Source: Symsagittifera roscoffensis
Lineage: Eukaryota; Xenacoelomorpha; Acoela; Convolutidae
Direction of reading: 5' to 3'
Length of the DNA: 64,000 nucleotides
NCBI RefSeq assembly: GCF_963678635.1
Contig: NC_087065.1
Location: 65,753,374 to 65,817,373 of the forward strand
The position numbers and the translations under genes were made by a program. Below are positions 1 through 13,960 of this stretch, piece by piece; position 1 is the stretch's first letter; every line of letters starts with the position of its first letter. Under the pieces are notes generated by a model. The model was not told where the DNA came from. It saw nothing but the letters and a program-made list of their open reading frames with translations, and did no database searches.

Positions 1-1370
1 TTCGCAATACTGTTTTCACAATGAAGAACCCTAACGCCGACGATATCCTTATGTTGATGAATATATGTTAATATGCAGACTCCCTTGATTTTGTTTTTTA
101 ATTTCATTAATCCACTTAGCATACCCTTAGAAAATTTGATGACGACGAAGTTTAAATCACAGCTAATCACCAGCTTACCATTTTCTTACTAGCCTTGGCC
201 CGACATAGATACTAAGCCGCTACATTGCACGCAAGTCTAATCAGCTCGCAAAGCATACTACGATCACAATGTTCATATCGAACATTCACAATACAGCACT
301 GACACTGCAGTGAAATCAAAACTAACCAAAAAAATTAATTTTAAAACAGAATAATTTTTAATTCACAATGCACTAACAAAAAACTAGATCATATCATCGA
401 TCATGCACTCCAAAACATCAAAGCTATCACAGCTTTTGAATCATATTTCAGCCGCTTCGATATTTTTCAACTAAAAGTTCACTTCCTCACTCCCAAAGAA
501 AGAGATGTTAATTGTTAAGACGAATTGATGTTGAAAACAAAACTAAAATACACTCGTTTTTATTATCGTTTTATCCAAAAGCACTTTATACAACGTTTAA
601 CTTCAAAAAACTCACACCACCGTTATATGTTTTTAAATTCAAGGAAAAAATCATCTTGTTTTTCGGATTTTTTTTTGCATCAAAGGTATTAACCGGCACG
701 GCACTCTTCGATACTACGATCCCGCTCGACAAATGTTTGTAGTTTGTCACACTAATACATTTTTACAGAAAAATCCCGCCCCATGATCATCCCAACCCAC
801 GAATACCTTCAATTTGGCAAAATCCCCCTTTTAGAGTCCAATTTTGGCACGAAAGTTAAAATAAATTTTATAACTTGATTCAAAACACTCACCATGATTT
901 TAATGTCGCTTCAGAAGGCACTTGAGCCTCTTTGGCCACTACTACTCATAAGAAATGTAATTAGCTTGCTAGCAAAGCTTCTAAGGCAATCAACCACCAT
1001 CGATAATGTTTTTCCAATGGACTTTTCCCCGACCCGGACTCCTCGTAAGTATGCAGTTGTTTCTTAAAGCTAACTAATTTAAAATATTTGTTTACCAAAT
1101 TATAATGATGTAGATTGCCATTTTTCTTTGAATATTTTTTCAATAGCTTCTGAAAAAAAATTTCATTCAATGCAATAAACTAAGAAATGAGTAGAAAGAG
1201 AAGGATAGAACTAACCACTTTTTTTTGTGCAACCTTTTTGAAAATCTCTGCAACTCGCCGCTTTAAAAGGCCCATTTTTAACGTAAACTGTTTAAGATTC
1301 TTGATAACTTCGCATGAGAGTTGTAGAAAATAAAAGGATATCAGTTTTCACAAATTAACTGAAAACAGCT
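1..1370. other. AT-rich non-coding stretch
   Basis: No reading frame here shows a recognisable protein pattern. The short open frames are low-complexity, rich in Lys, Phe and Leu, as expected by chance in AT-rich DNA. I see no RNA gene. Confidence 0.6.
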
Positions 1371-2330
1371 TTAGACAGCTTTCACACGTTTCAAACTTTC
1401 CTTTAATCCATTTGGAAAAAGGAATTAAGCTTAAGTAACCAGTGCAGCTTACTAAGACCACCGCAATAACAACATGTACAGGAAAATTTTACTCTACATA
1501 AACCAGATCAAACTAGTTAAAATTTTGTTTTGACACATAAATCAAATCTTTAATAAGATCAATTGAAACTTAAAAAATACAATTCAACTTTAATCAAAAA
1601 CAAATTGATTTGAAGAAAAAAACTCCACCACAAAAATACTGACACAAAGTAAGAAAAATGTTATAAACATGAAAAGACTCTAATAAAAGACTTACAATTA
1701 TACTCCAATTGGTCCAACCCACAATTGGTCTGCGAAAAACATTAATAGGAATATAACTAAAACTGAATTACCAAAGTGCAGAGATAATTTTGTAAGAGAT
1801 ATCACAGAGCATATTACACGAGCAGCAAAAGGGAGATGACCACTCGAGGACATTCCGATTGTGGAATGGTAATTCTAGTAGTTTTGCTTGCCGCAGTCAC
1901 GACCCTCACTGGACATGAAGTATGGAGCTGACATCGCAGTTGAAGCATCCATTGAAACCGAACATTGACAAAACTCGATGTAAAAATCAACCATGCGTAT
2001 CCTTGTCAATCATAACAAAACAATCATGATCCATGCATGTCTAAAACTTAAACTAATTTGTAAAGCGGAAACTGTTCTTAGTTTCCGTCAGAGAGTTAGT
2101 TATTATTAATGAAAGCATTTACTTCCTTCACACCTCTAACTTCGCCAAAAACCAGTATATGTCTAGCTCTATTGAGACTGGGAAATATACGACTAGAATT
2201 AGTATTAGACTAAGAAGTTGTACTAAACTTTTCGGCCGAAAATAGATACCATAACGAAGTTATCCGAAATTATCCTATGAGAAGGCCATCCCGGACCTAA
2301 ACTCAATACGAACAAAAAAGAGAGAAAAGC
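1371..2330 (+). repeat. Dispersed repeat, copy 1
   Basis: This stretch aligns by eye with 48545-49800. Shared blocks include the start near 1387 (CAAACTTTCCTTTA) and a block near 1840-2010 containing GAAGTATGGA and AACTCGATGT. Its last part (about 2140-2310, with TTCGGCCGAAAATA) recurs at 53725-53905 in direct orientation and at 56985-57140 inverted. The copies are diverged, with many substitutions and indels. No coding capacity is visible, so this is probably a non-autonomous element or the remnant end of one. Confidence 0.65.
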
Positions 2331-2949
2331 ATACCTATGTTAACCCTGCCTTGCACCGCGCTGAGTTTTGAAAAAATCAATGACCAGATTCCTTTATTTT
2401 TGCTAAATTATATCGTGGTTACGTTTAAAGACGAATTGATTGAAAAACTAGAACGGTTGAAAAGCTAGAAAACTAGACATTAGTTGATATTAAGAACCTA
2501 TTTTTTTAATTACTCAAACCATCTCTATCATTCGTCTTCATCGTTTTTTCCTAAAATCAACCCAGTTTGAGAAAAAAAAAACATTTTTATTTAAAAGTTT
2601 TATTCCTTTTGTCCGAATAATTTAAATCAGCACTGCAGACCTTCTTATTCCCGCACTCTCGGGAATAAGAAACCTTGAACATTTCTTAAGCGTTTCAAAC
2701 AAGCTTGCCACAAAAATAAAACCGTCTTCAATTTTTTTCGTTTATTTTGATTAAAAAAATGTTGTCATCTAAATTTGTTTTGTTCAGCACAGGTCTTGTT
2801 TTTGTAAAACTTCAATGAAAAACGGGCAAGTAAATGATCTGATAGGGAAGTTTGATAGTGAAAAAAAAACTTGAACAGTTATTAGTTTTCTGAAAAAAAA
2901 AAACATTCTAGAAGCCTTTTTCTGTAAAACTGATTGAATTGACAACAAC
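2331..2949. other. AT-rich non-coding stretch
   Basis: I see nothing coding here. Several A- and T-runs are present. Confidence 0.5.
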
Positions 2950-4155
2950 CCTTAAATTAGAGAACATTTCTCGTATCAGGACAAGGCCCTAAATATGAAA
3001 GTTCCGACTACCTTTTAACGTCTATGAAGCAGTTTGCTTCTAAAAATTGATGAATTTATCAAAATAAAACTCTTAAGCTTTAAAATTATCCCCTACACGC
3101 CGTATTTAGTACAAAAGGATAAACATTGCTCTTAGTGACTTAGCAATTGTGACAACTAGCCTGCTTGAACACACCATTTTGAAACGATTTCTAAGACAGA
3201 TTATTTCTTCACTTGCGCATTAATAGCGCAAAATATATCACGCGTTAATGGTCCCATATTGGCCATATTATCAATCTTTAAACCCCTCTTTTTCAATCCA
3301 AAATAATCACAAGTGAAATATCTTTTTGAGTTTAAGCTTATAACTGCATTACTTTTCAAATGATACATAAATTTTCCGTCAAAAAGTGCTAGTTAAAAAT
3401 TCAAATTTTGTGTGCAGAAAAATACACCCCTAGCACAAGTATATATTCAGTCATTTTCTTCGTAAATAGTTGGAACAAAAGCAAAAAAGGCAGGCAATAA
3501 TTGGCTATTGAGCTTTTCAAATTGTTTTTGGAGTTAAGTTAGAGATAATTACAAAGTTTGAGTGCTTAAAAATGGATCATAAAAAAGACACTTAAAGATG
3601 CTAAAATAGTCAGTGACTTAGATGTTTTAGTCTTATTGTTCTGACTGTTTTCGCGAAAAATGTCGGAAAATTTTTGCTCGGGGTTTTTCTCTCCAAACAA
3701 CTTGCGACTTTTTAACAGGCAATTTTTGACGGAAGTTTTGTGATGTCATTCGAAAAATATTGTTCTCTTGAACTCATTTTATAAATTTTTTTTACCTGTC
3801 ATTTTTTTTGTAAAATTATGAGGGTCTAAAAACTTCCAAAATGGCCAATTTGTGACAATTACCGCGCGGTATATTTTGCCCTATTAATGCTTAAGCGGAG
3901 ATTTAATCCGTTTTAGAAATTATTTCAAATTAGTTGAAGCAGGCTAGTTGTCATAATTGCTAAGTTACTAGGAGCGAAATCTATCTTTAAGTACTAGATA
4001 CGTCATGTGGGTGGTGGTTGTCAAAAAATCTCAAACTTTTAAAATGTTGTTTAGAAAAATTTCATCAAGTTTCAGAAAAAAAAACTTGCTTCATAGACCT
4101 TGCCGTACATTCAGGACTTCACCTTGATACGAGCAGTCTTGTTTGAGAACTTAGG
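2950..4155. repeat. Foldback element with ~0.5-kb inverted arms
   Basis: The left arm (about 2950-3440) and right arm (about 3655-4155) are imperfect inverted copies. Matching blocks include TAGCAATT-GACAACTAGCCTGC near 3143 against its complement near 3945, the TCTATGAAGCA block near 3022 against 4095, and TTCCGTCAAAAA near 3373 against the complement near 3727. The central spacer is about 200 bp. No transposase frame is present. This looks like a foldback or MITE-type DNA element, now mutated. A short relative of its arm (CGCGTTAAT-GTC) lies near 7317. Confidence 0.65.
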
Positions 4156-4919
4156 ATTCAAATAAGCGTTTGTAACTGTGTAACCATTTGATTAGGACTG
4201 AATAGTTTGAAATAACTTGAATAATATGATTCTGTACCGAGGTCAGCTGGCTAAATAATCAATATTGGCTTTGATTTATTTTCAACCGGCAACAAATAAA
4301 AACAGATTCAAGTTATCTGATAAACAGCGATGCAATATTTGCAGTCCCGCGTTTGAATGGCAATATTTTGTAATTTTTTTTTCTTAACCAATTGCATTTT
4401 GCAAGACTAAGACTGGTGACTCATTCATATTAATGTGTTTTGTTGCACGCTTTGAGGCTACTCAAAACAATTTTTTAAACTTGAGTTTCGGTTTTCAGTT
4501 TTTTTGAAAACTCTGAAAATGTATGTGGAATTGTAACTTGGTTCGAATTGTCGCCCTTCCGTGATGACCTGTTAAAGGAACCTTGAATATGTTTGAAAAA
4601 AAAACACCCTTTCTCAACGTGTCCTTTCTCTCGCTTTCCATTTCTTTTACAGTTTAAACAGTCATGTAGAGATTGAATGAAGACAAGAAATTAGCAAACT
4701 CTCACGTATCATGAAAGACTGATGTTCTGAATCGTCACCTCCAAGATGGCTTGCTCGCCCTTAAAACACGTAACTCTCTTGGGAATTTATTGTCCTTCGC
4801 TTAATTTTACTCGGTATCTCTAGAAATTTTAACGTGTGCTAATACCAATGCATCTTTGATGATTTTTATCTTTTCACACCGGCTTTTTTTGACCTTTTTT
4901 CAGTTTATTAGCGTTGGTT
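4156..4919. other. AT-rich non-coding stretch
   Basis: No gene, RNA or clear repeat is visible in this stretch. Confidence 0.5.
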
Positions 4920-5600
4920 AAGTATCCTATCGGGAACACAGCTTTGTTCAACAGTTAAAATTCATCAACTTTTTATGCTGGCGTCAATACGTTAACTATT
5001 CGATTTAACTTTGCTTCCACTAAAAAAGTGACTGACTACGCGTGCGTGGTTTTTGTACGCCATCCCGTGGAATAAAAAAATGCCACTATACTGTTTATAT
5101 ACAAAGACTACCTTTTCCTAATTTACGCATTTTAACCAGCTGTTTTTTTTTTCAAATGTACAGTGAAATTTGAAATCTGACGCTGATATATTTACTTTTT
5201 TCTAACGACTAAAACTGATTATAAAGTGAACCTAATTATACGCAAGTTGCAACGAAAATGGTTAGCTGGCTAGAAATGATTGAGATGTTATTATGTAGAA
5301 TTAATGAACTTCTTGATCTAGCAACACTCCATCTCGAAATACACAACCTACTGTTAAATTGCTCATTCACATTTAGATTCGAAATTTTATTTAAACCCTT
5401 TGCTAGTGGGCTGGTGGAGCTGATCTAGAGTTGTTGGATTGGTCCATTTTAACTCGAGCCAACCAATTCTAAATCAGCGAAGCTTGCAAGTTAAATAACA
5501 CTAGTTAAAGCGGGATTGATATTTGCTTCGGCCGTGAAGTAATACCACCCAAAGGGTTCGCCCTTTGGGACCAAATAGCAAAGTTTGTATGATGATGACT
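4920..5600 (+). repeat. Direct repeat, copy A (~1 kb spacing)
   Basis: Diverged direct duplication with 5930-6600. Shared blocks include TACTGTTTATATACAAA (5090 and 6107), TTTACGCATTTTAACCAGCTG (5123 and 6141), TTGGTCCATTTTAACTCGAG (5441 and 6445) and CCCTTTGGGA (5562 and 6550). There is no coding content. The gap 5601-5929 between the copies shows nothing recognisable. Confidence 0.65.
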
Positions 5601-5929
5601 AATTTTGAAACTGTAATTGTGCTTCACATGCTTGATAATATAACCTTGAGTATTTGATTGTTGGTTACCCTTGAGTATTGCAGTGTTTCCAAATTATTAA
5701 CAGTACCAAGAATTTCTTCAGTGAAGTGTTGAGTTAGCTTACTAACCTGAATTTTTTTTAACTTCCTCACTTTGCGCTATAGATTATTTTTGTGGTAGAG
5801 TTTTTTCAACACAACCTCGTGTTTAATTGAAGTTTGGGAATTTTTAAGTAGTTCATCATGTATTATTATTCTTTCTTTAAGCACTATAGCAAAATTCTTT
5901 TTGCGTCGCCGATTTCAGAGTTTTGTAGT

Positions 5930-6600
5930 TATTGCTACAGTTCTTGGTAATTTTTTGTTTAAAATCAAACTGCAGAATTCAACGTTGTTGCAAATTGCTA
6001 TGAAACTATAGTTTCAGTCTATAAAGTAAAGTATTCGATTTAGCTTTCTTGCGTCAGTGCATAATTTTTGAAAGCCATCCGGCAGAATAAAAAAACCGCT
6101 ACTGTACTGTTTATATACAAAAGCCACACCTTGGTAATTTACGCATTTTAACCAGCTGCTTGTTCTATAAGTTACAATGAAACTTGATATCTGAAGGCGA
6201 TATTATTACTTTTTGCTATTAAACAAAATTTTTTAAAAAGAGAACCTAAAGGCTAAAGTTATAACGAGATTGATAAGCTGGCTCAAAATCATCAAGCTGC
6301 ATTTTTCTAAATCAGAATATATAATTTTGATCTAGACTTTCCGAGATTTTGCTCGAAAGGTTCTCTTATGGTCTCTATAAATTCTGGAACTTTAATTTAC
6401 CCCTCGTTTAGTGTGCTTGTGGAGCTGATGTAGAGTTGTAGTGTTGGTCCATTTTAACTCGAGGCAACTAATTCTACCTCAGCGAAGCTAGCAACTTACA
6501 CTAACTGGCTCTCTCTGGCAAACAGCCCTGCACACACAAGGGGCCGAATGCCCTTTGGGATCAGATATCGAAATTAAGTTTTTGGATGACAAATATTTAT
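5930..6600 (+). repeat. Direct repeat, copy B
   Basis: Second copy of the duplication described for 4920-5600, about 1,005-1,015 bp downstream, with roughly the same divergence throughout. It is either an old local duplication or two adjacent insertions of one repeat family. Confidence 0.65.
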
Positions 6601-7419
6601 TATCAGATAGGGTGATGGTATTGTTTTTCTTTTCGAAATGCTCTCGGAGTAAAATTTGGTTGTTCTTAATAGAAATTAATAAAAACTTGAACAATTTGAA
6701 CAAACTTTGACGTTTTGATGGAAGAGACTGCCTCACCCATCCGTTTCGAAAAAACCTGGATCCGCTCAGGTTAAAAGTTACAAAAGTGGAACAAATTTGT
6801 CATAATACACTTCATGAAGAAAAACTCACCTAAAACCATCTCTGCAGAAAACTTTTTGTTATCATATTAACAACTTTGTTGCTTCTTTTTTATCTTGATG
6901 ACTTCTGGAATGAAAGTTCTCATTTTTGTTCCTGGTACAACGGAAAGTTTAACTTTGAAAATATAAAAATGAACGTGCTGTCACTGCCAAATCTTTGCTT
7001 CATTCGATTTTCCAGTTTTGATTTTTTATAGGTCTTAATAAAAATGAATCTTTCTGCAATAACAAGAAACTTTTCAAACGGTATTATACTTTCGAGACAA
7101 TTCTTACGTTTTCGATTGTGTGATTCTCAAGCTTTTCATGGGCGTTTGAAATTCCTAATTAGATCAAAACAAAATTGGTTTTTTATTTTGATTATTCGGA
7201 TTGCTTTTAAATGTCTATGGAGTGCTGGCTTCGAACAAATTGATGAAATTTGAAAAAAAAAATTATAAAGATTTTTAAAACGGAATAAAGTGCGTTATAA
7301 GCATGACATATATCGCGCGTTAATTGTCTCAAATGCGCTAGATAGGCATTTTAAACAACCGTTTTTACCAAAAATAACAACAGTTAAAATACATTTTCAC
7401 CCTTGCGATAGCAAGTGTA
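6601..7419. other. AT-rich non-coding stretch
   Basis: No convincing gene is visible. Near 7305-7340 there is a short relative of the foldback arm seen at 3230 (ATATATC-CGCGTTAAT-GTC). Confidence 0.45.
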
Positions 7420-7640
7420 TTGCAATTATGTACTAGACTTTTTTCCACAGGACTCCTTGCACTCATTGAACTGGTGGTACCTTGGTTCATAAAGAATTCA
7501 AAACTTATGGTGTCTCTTGCACGCTCATTCTGGTGGTAACGAATACGTCTGGGACGGCAAAGGTCCTGGGTTTGAACCTGACCAGGACCATTTTTTTTCA
7601 AGCGGTAATTATTCCGGTTCAACAAATTTTCGGCAGAAAA
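7420..7640. repeat. Possible tRNA-related SINE remnant
   Basis: The sequence near 7563-7593 has a B-box-like core (GGTTTGAACC) inside a self-complementary GGTCCTGG...CCAGGACC setting, as in degraded tRNA-derived SINEs. I could not find a matching A box with confidence, and no second copy is obvious in this window. The open frames on both strands look incidental. Confidence 0.25.
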
Positions 7641-10600
7641 TTTGTCTGCTTAATTTTTTTCGGCAAGGTTGCCACATCTAAAAACGTTTATTTTAGCTGT
7701 AAACTATTTTAACTGCAGTTGCTCTAAGCATTCAAAAAATCCGGTCGAATCGGAATTGGCTTTTCTACATTGTTTACATTGGTTGTAATTTAACCAGCTC
7801 GACTTTCTTTTCTTCTTTTTTCTGTCTTTTTTATCGGCTCAATAAATTTCTGCCGAACTCAAATCAACTTAATGGTCTCTTATTGCTTCACTATTCCCGA
7901 AAACTTTTTGTGCGCTTGTGTGTGCTCTGACGGGGAAAGGGACTGGTCATTATTTATAATTTATGATTTCTTTTCGGCATGGAGGGTTTCTGCTCATGTT
8001 TGTTTTGTCTTTTTCACCTCTTGGTAGTTATAAGTTCAAATCCAAGCAACCATCCGGCGCATCTGGCGTCGTAAGCAATTGCTTGAGATTGTAAAGAATC
8101 CGGCCGGGCCTTTTTTGCAAACTGGCAAATATAAAATTTTAACTAATTTAGATTATTGTCTGTCTGCTTATTTTTGTCTGCTTAGTCCTGCAGAAAGGAC
8201 TTATTTAAAATACTTGGCCTCTGTATAGCATTCATAAAACTTTTTCTAGATTTTCTACTGGTGCAGGAATTTTTGTTCCGGATATTTTGGGCTTTTGTTG
8301 CAATTGTTATTGACAAAAACGACTTTTTGAATTTTTTCCGTTTGATTTTCACTTTTGCATCGCAAGTAGTGCGAAGCTCAGCTTCGCATCTGTGTTTAAT
8401 CCAAGCCCAAGACATCAATATTTTTTAAGAAAAAAAATCTTTTAAAAAATTTAAAAATCACTCCGAGCACAACTATTCCGCGGCTGTCTTCGAAAGTGAG
8501 AACAGCAGATACAAGTGAGACTCGTTGATATGGAAAATTGAAACTTTTTATCTTTTTTTTTATTAATTCGGTTGGGCTGTTATCCCTCTGTATCAGTCTA
8601 CTTATGACGAGTTTTTTGTCACCGTCTGATCATTTTGCTGGTTTAGACACCATTTTAAGGAAATGTAGAAAATTCCAGAAAATGGAAATGTATATTGGAA
8701 CATTCCAAATGAAAAATAAAACATTTCAAATCATAGGTTAGTAATTAAGAACGTGCACACTTGATTTAAATTTAACAATAATAGTTCCGACCATTAAAAA
8801 TGGGGAGGAGTCTTGTGTTCGGGTGTGTTTTAGTTTTTTTTCTTTACGTTCTCCACGCAAAATCAGTTACTACAAATGATTATCAGACTGGGTAGAGTGT
8901 TATATCATATTGAAGCCCTTACAGTCGTGATTTGAACCACGTTAAAAAAAGTTCAAAATTTTTTCCCAGTATCGAGAAAAACTGGTTTCAGTTTTTTGAT
9001 TTTTCGTCGTATTTTGAGCAAATGAAGCGAGCTAGCAGTTTTATTTCAATTGATAAATTGTTAAAAAGCGTACAATATTTTTTTAATAATGTTTTTTTTT
9101 TAGTTTTTCTAGTGATTTTTTTGTTTGATTTTTAGTTTCATTTTTTTAGTTTGATTTTTAGTTTGATTTTCAAAGTTTTTCTAGTGATTTTTTCTACAAA
9201 AAATGTTTTTGAGTTTGCTTGTTTTGTATGGCTGTCGAATATACCTAGTCCCCAGGATTTTTCGTTCAGCTTCTTTTATCACACCACGCCGAAAAAAATC
9301 GACAACAACGTGAAAACTCTTGGTTGTATTTATTTTAAGAGTATAGTCGGAACATTCTGTGCTAGAACATTCTGGGCCTTGTTTTTAGATTCTAGATCCT
9401 ATCGTAGTTTGTTTTTTTTTAGGGAAAAAGGTGTCTTTCTACTGATGCAATGAGAACAGTTAATTTTTTCCTGTTAGCATAAAAAATGAGAGCGTTTTAA
9501 AGTTAACCTGTATATTTTTCACGTTGGTGGTTTTGAGTCATGGCTTAAAACTTATTGACTCATAGAAGAGCTTAGAAATCTATTGAATGGTGTCGAAGAA
9601 GAACCCGAAGTAATGTTTGTCATATGCGGAAACTTTAACCCAGAAAACTTAAAGTTTCAAACTAAGAATACATGCAAGACTAACCAAACGCTTTCAACTT
9701 TATTCAGCAAAATAATGTAAAGTAAAAAATTTCGAAATGGATGGTAAAATGTCGTGCACTTGAAATCAAATCGTTGAACAGTAATTTCATACTTTGAAGA
9801 AAAATCAAATTTTTTGTTGATTCAGATTTTACCGTGTGGTTTCTTCAATATGATAATTTGGTACACTGCTGTTCAAACTTATGATTCATGATCTACCGTA
9901 ATACTCATGATCTACCGTGAAAAGTCAAAGAATGCGTAATACTTTTTTATCTGATTGATCAAAGGTAAAGCCAAGAAAACAATTTGAAATCAATAAAAAG
10001 AGCATTTAACAAAACTAGACTTTTAATCAAAATACAATCAGCAAAATTTAACTGCATAAAAAACCATCAACGTGAACTGTAAACGGAGAACAAATGTTGG
10101 AAAAGGTTTAAGAAATAGAAGCTAGTCATGTTAAAAAAAGCGATTAAACTTAATAATTAACGCAAATTAGGAATTTAAATTTTTCTTCAAAAAAGAGAAA
10201 CTGTGTCTAAAATATAACACAGATTACGTTGCGCTCTTGCAACAGCACAAATATTGTGATTTTTTTTAGTGTTATTCTGCTAGTAATACAATTTTTTTGA
10301 GAAAACGAAGATATATGTCTGTAACCTCTTCAGAAAAACTAATTTTGCTCAGGGGAAGAATTTCACTTGTACGAGCTATTGAAATCAGCACCTGAGTTTT
10401 GCGCAAAAATTTATGAACTGATTTTTCAAAGTTTATATGCAAAATCAATTCATTTAATCTGAAACTATTTGATCATCAAGGCTTCCCATGGATCAATCAG
10501 ATTAAGTTTGTTTCCCCAACCTCCTAGATAAAGTGTCTAATGAATTCAAATGTCGATTCACTCTCCAACCCTTATAAATGAACCAGGTCTAACAGAAATT

Positions 10601-11899
10601 TTGAAAAATTAACCATTTTAATTATCATAAACTGTGAAGAACTTCGGTTACTCATCCTTCACTTGAGCTCCTCCTCTTAGTTGACCCAAGCAAAAACAAT
10701 CATAAAATTAGTTCGACCTAAAATAGTATCTATCGATCTACTGGTTTTCTAATTATAAAAACATGAAATTTGTGGATTGAATAACTATTCTCCAACCCTC
10801 GATCACAAAAGCACAACCCTAAATAAGATTAAGTTAATTTTTCTTTTAAAAAGTTTTGGCCACCGAGGAAGTAAAACATCATTCTAACGAATGGATATAC
10901 CTTCTCTCCAATCCGTCAACCACCTGGACAATATATGCCCCAAGTTAGGCTAACCACACAACAAGCATCAGAAATAACAGTTTTGGAAAAAAAATTCTAA
11001 CCCCTGGACTTTGCAACTACCATCCTAAACCTTATGTCAAGAGATAATTTAGGCAACAAACAAACAATAATACTCCACAATTGTTTTATTCAAAACGAAA
11101 GATACAACCCTGTAATAACACCACATAGACAAAAATAGGATACATTAGAGCAAAAAAAAAAACAAACAAAAAAAGGCAATTTTAACAAAACAAAAAAAAT
11201 TATAAAACAAAAAATTTCCGAAACACGAAATGCACTTTCGGAATCCGACACCACAACAATACAAGTTTTCTAAGACCTAAAAGGTTCATTCGACAGAAAT
11301 AATCCAATATACGATGAAAAAAATTTTCTAAATCAGAATCTACAACACCATCATCAATAATAGGTAAACATAGATTCAAAAATTCATACCTTCGTAAACC
11401 GGTACGACTATACAATTGAATCAACCAATAAGACAAATTGAAAGTAACACTTTAGCCGTGATAAAACACAAAAAAAAATGACGATGATTCTATTCTTCTT
11501 TTTGTCATTTACCCACAAAGCGATGCCGCTATTGGACAAGTACATTTTGCATTATTTTGATAGCAAATTTGTTCAAAAAAGGAAATAACCCATGTAAACA
11601 AGATTTTCCCGAAGTAAAAATAAGAAGACAAATACTTGATGACTTTCTACCAGGTTTTAATAATATTACCTCATTTTACGGAATATTTACAATTGAAGTT
11701 TTGCCATCACAATTAAATCAAACACCAACTACAAACAGATTGACATAGACCTAGATTTCTGAAAAGTTTTCAAAGAATATATTTAAAACTTTCAACCCCA
11801 AAATTCACAAAGAGCAAACTTAATTTTCACAAACGCTGTTTTGTCCAACATTTATGGTTGCATGTCTTTATTAGAATCAAATGAAGTAATAAATAAAAC
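7641..11899. other. AT-rich non-coding region, 4.3 kb
   Basis: No protein, RNA or complete element is recognisable. There is T-rich simple sequence at about 9090-9200 (repeated TTTTTAGTTTGATTTTTAG). From about 10.9 kb the plus strand becomes A/C-rich and G-poor, which is the composition of the old retroelement that follows. Its 5' LTR or leader may therefore lie here, but I could not define one. Confidence 0.5.
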
Positions 11900-11914
11900 C
11901 TCAAGCCTCTCGAC

Positions 11915-13960
11915 ATGCAACAAAAAGACACAAATTCAACCTTTTTGCAGTTTTCAGACTCAATTCGTGAAACACTCACCGATAATGATATATCACAAAT
12001 AGTAAAAGTTGATCTACAAAGAATCCAAGCATGGTTTATTATAGACTGTTTTGTTCATAATATAGACCTAATCTCAACAGCAAGTAACAGTTTCCGTCCA
12101 CAAACATCAGACGACAAAACTATATCAGCAGACCAAACAGATTATTTATGGGACCCTTTTTTATGGGACCCTTTGTCAGTATATTAGTTTAAGTTCAAAA
12201 TTTATTAATAAACAGGAAACCCTTAATGGTACTAGAAATCTGATACAACAAGATATTCAAACCCCATCGTACTTTATAAATGAAGAAGTAGTTGAAACAG
12301 TACCTACATTAATATAACATTCATCCAACCATCACAACACCACATAATAAATGAACCCCCTTCCCACAAACAACACTGCAATCAACAGTCAAAACATCCG
12401 TTGTTCCAAAATATTCTCATATGGATTATCAAACAAATAGACCAATATTTAAAACGCGACAATCAATCAAATAAAAACACTCAAATAGGAAAAAATTTGC
12501 AAATAATAATAAAGATTTTTTCACAAAGTACAATAATAGTAATCAAATAGCAGAACCACTTTGCACAACACGACACCAATCACAAGAACATAAGTACACT
12601 TAACAGATGCCACCAAAAATTTACCAGTATGTACTCCTTAATGAAAAACGAAAAACTCCAACAGACCGTACTGAAAATTGCCCATTTTTTCGACAAAATA
12701 GAAATCCCACAAACAAACAACTCACAAGAAATCAACCACACTATTCTGAAGATGAAGAATACTTTCACCAAAATCAACTACATTACAAAAACATCCCACG
12801 AAAAAATAATTGGAAAAATATTGATCAACCGCTTAATATTTATCAACCAGATAATTTTGAACCTTACATGAGCTCAGAACAAACGCGACAAACAGAACAA
12901 CCCCTTCTCAACGACAAAATTTTGCACAACCAAATAAAAATATGCAATCGCAAAATCAAAATACTCAAACTTACCCAACCAATCCAAAGCAAAAACTCCC
13001 ACTACCAAATTTTTTACAACAACACGAAATTACTAAAACCCAACTTATAAACTTTATACAAATAGCAAACACAACAGAATCACTTCAAATGACAATGAAT
13101 CCATAATTATGAGTGGATCATCTATAACATCTTACAAACTTTTCATGGTGATCACAGAGCAGACCCTGAATATTCAGTAGAAGACTAATTAAATGCTGTT
13201 TTAGTTCCAGAACTTGAAATTACAACACTTCGTCAGAATTGAAAACATAGGCGCATAGCACTAAAATTGAAACCACTCTTGATGTAGCAGCTCAAAAATT
13301 CCCATCGTTAGACATTGAATCAGATTGGAAAAGATTCACACCAGTTTTTTCAAAAATGTTCGACTCTGAAAGATACAAACAGCATTAAAGAGTTCTGTGC
13401 AACGAAATTTAAAGAATCGCAAATGAAACAATTAAACAACTTGCAGTACGAATTGAAACATTAGTAAGAAAAGCAAATTCCCTTGATACGCATGATTATA
13501 AAAACACAAAAACGACAGGAATTTTAACGATGACTCTGACACCACAGTTACGCAAGTTAGCAATAAAAAGGGATGCATGACATCCATCATCGATCCGAGA
13601 AACCGATATAGATTTTAGAAAACTAGTATATAAACTAGAACAAGCTGAAATCACAAGGAAAATAGAAGAAATGGAAAATTTAAAACTACAATCCTCAAGC
13701 AATGTTCAAACAACAACTTCAAAAAGTAACAATATACAAGATTCTGATAACGATTTAACAGAAAATAAATTACTCAAATACTAAGCATCTATGAAAAGAA
13801 ACCATCATCTATGATAAGTTTCAAAGGCAAATCATCATTCATGAAATGGTGCAATTATTGCCGCAGATATGGACAGAGGATTGCTGAATGCAGAAAAAAA
13901 AGATAACTTGAACAGACCACAAAAACACAAGAACCAAACATATCGTTTATCAAAACATGA
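11915..13960 (+). pseudogene. gag: Gag remnant with altered zinc knuckle
   Basis: Several frames joined by shifts and stops read as a Gag. An N-terminal segment lies at 11915-12187. A Q/N/P-rich middle follows at 12607-13050. A capsid-like helical part at about 13290-13700 ends in a Lys/Glu-rich helix (KLEQAEITRKIEEMEN). A zinc knuckle at about 13851-13892 has CNYC, then Gln where the histidine of C-x2-C-x4-H-x4-C should be, then a final Cys. After it (14040-14340) the frame is Arg/Ser/Asn-rich, like a nucleocapsid tail. The gene is dead: there are multiple stops, and the knuckle has lost its His. Confidence 0.6.

Noticed and set aside
7560-7600. A true tRNA gene
   Set aside because: Only a B-box-like core is seen; no cloverleaf or A box can be drawn.
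8020-8100. tRNA or SINE at AGTTCAAATCC
   Set aside because: An isolated B-box-like word without stems or an A box.
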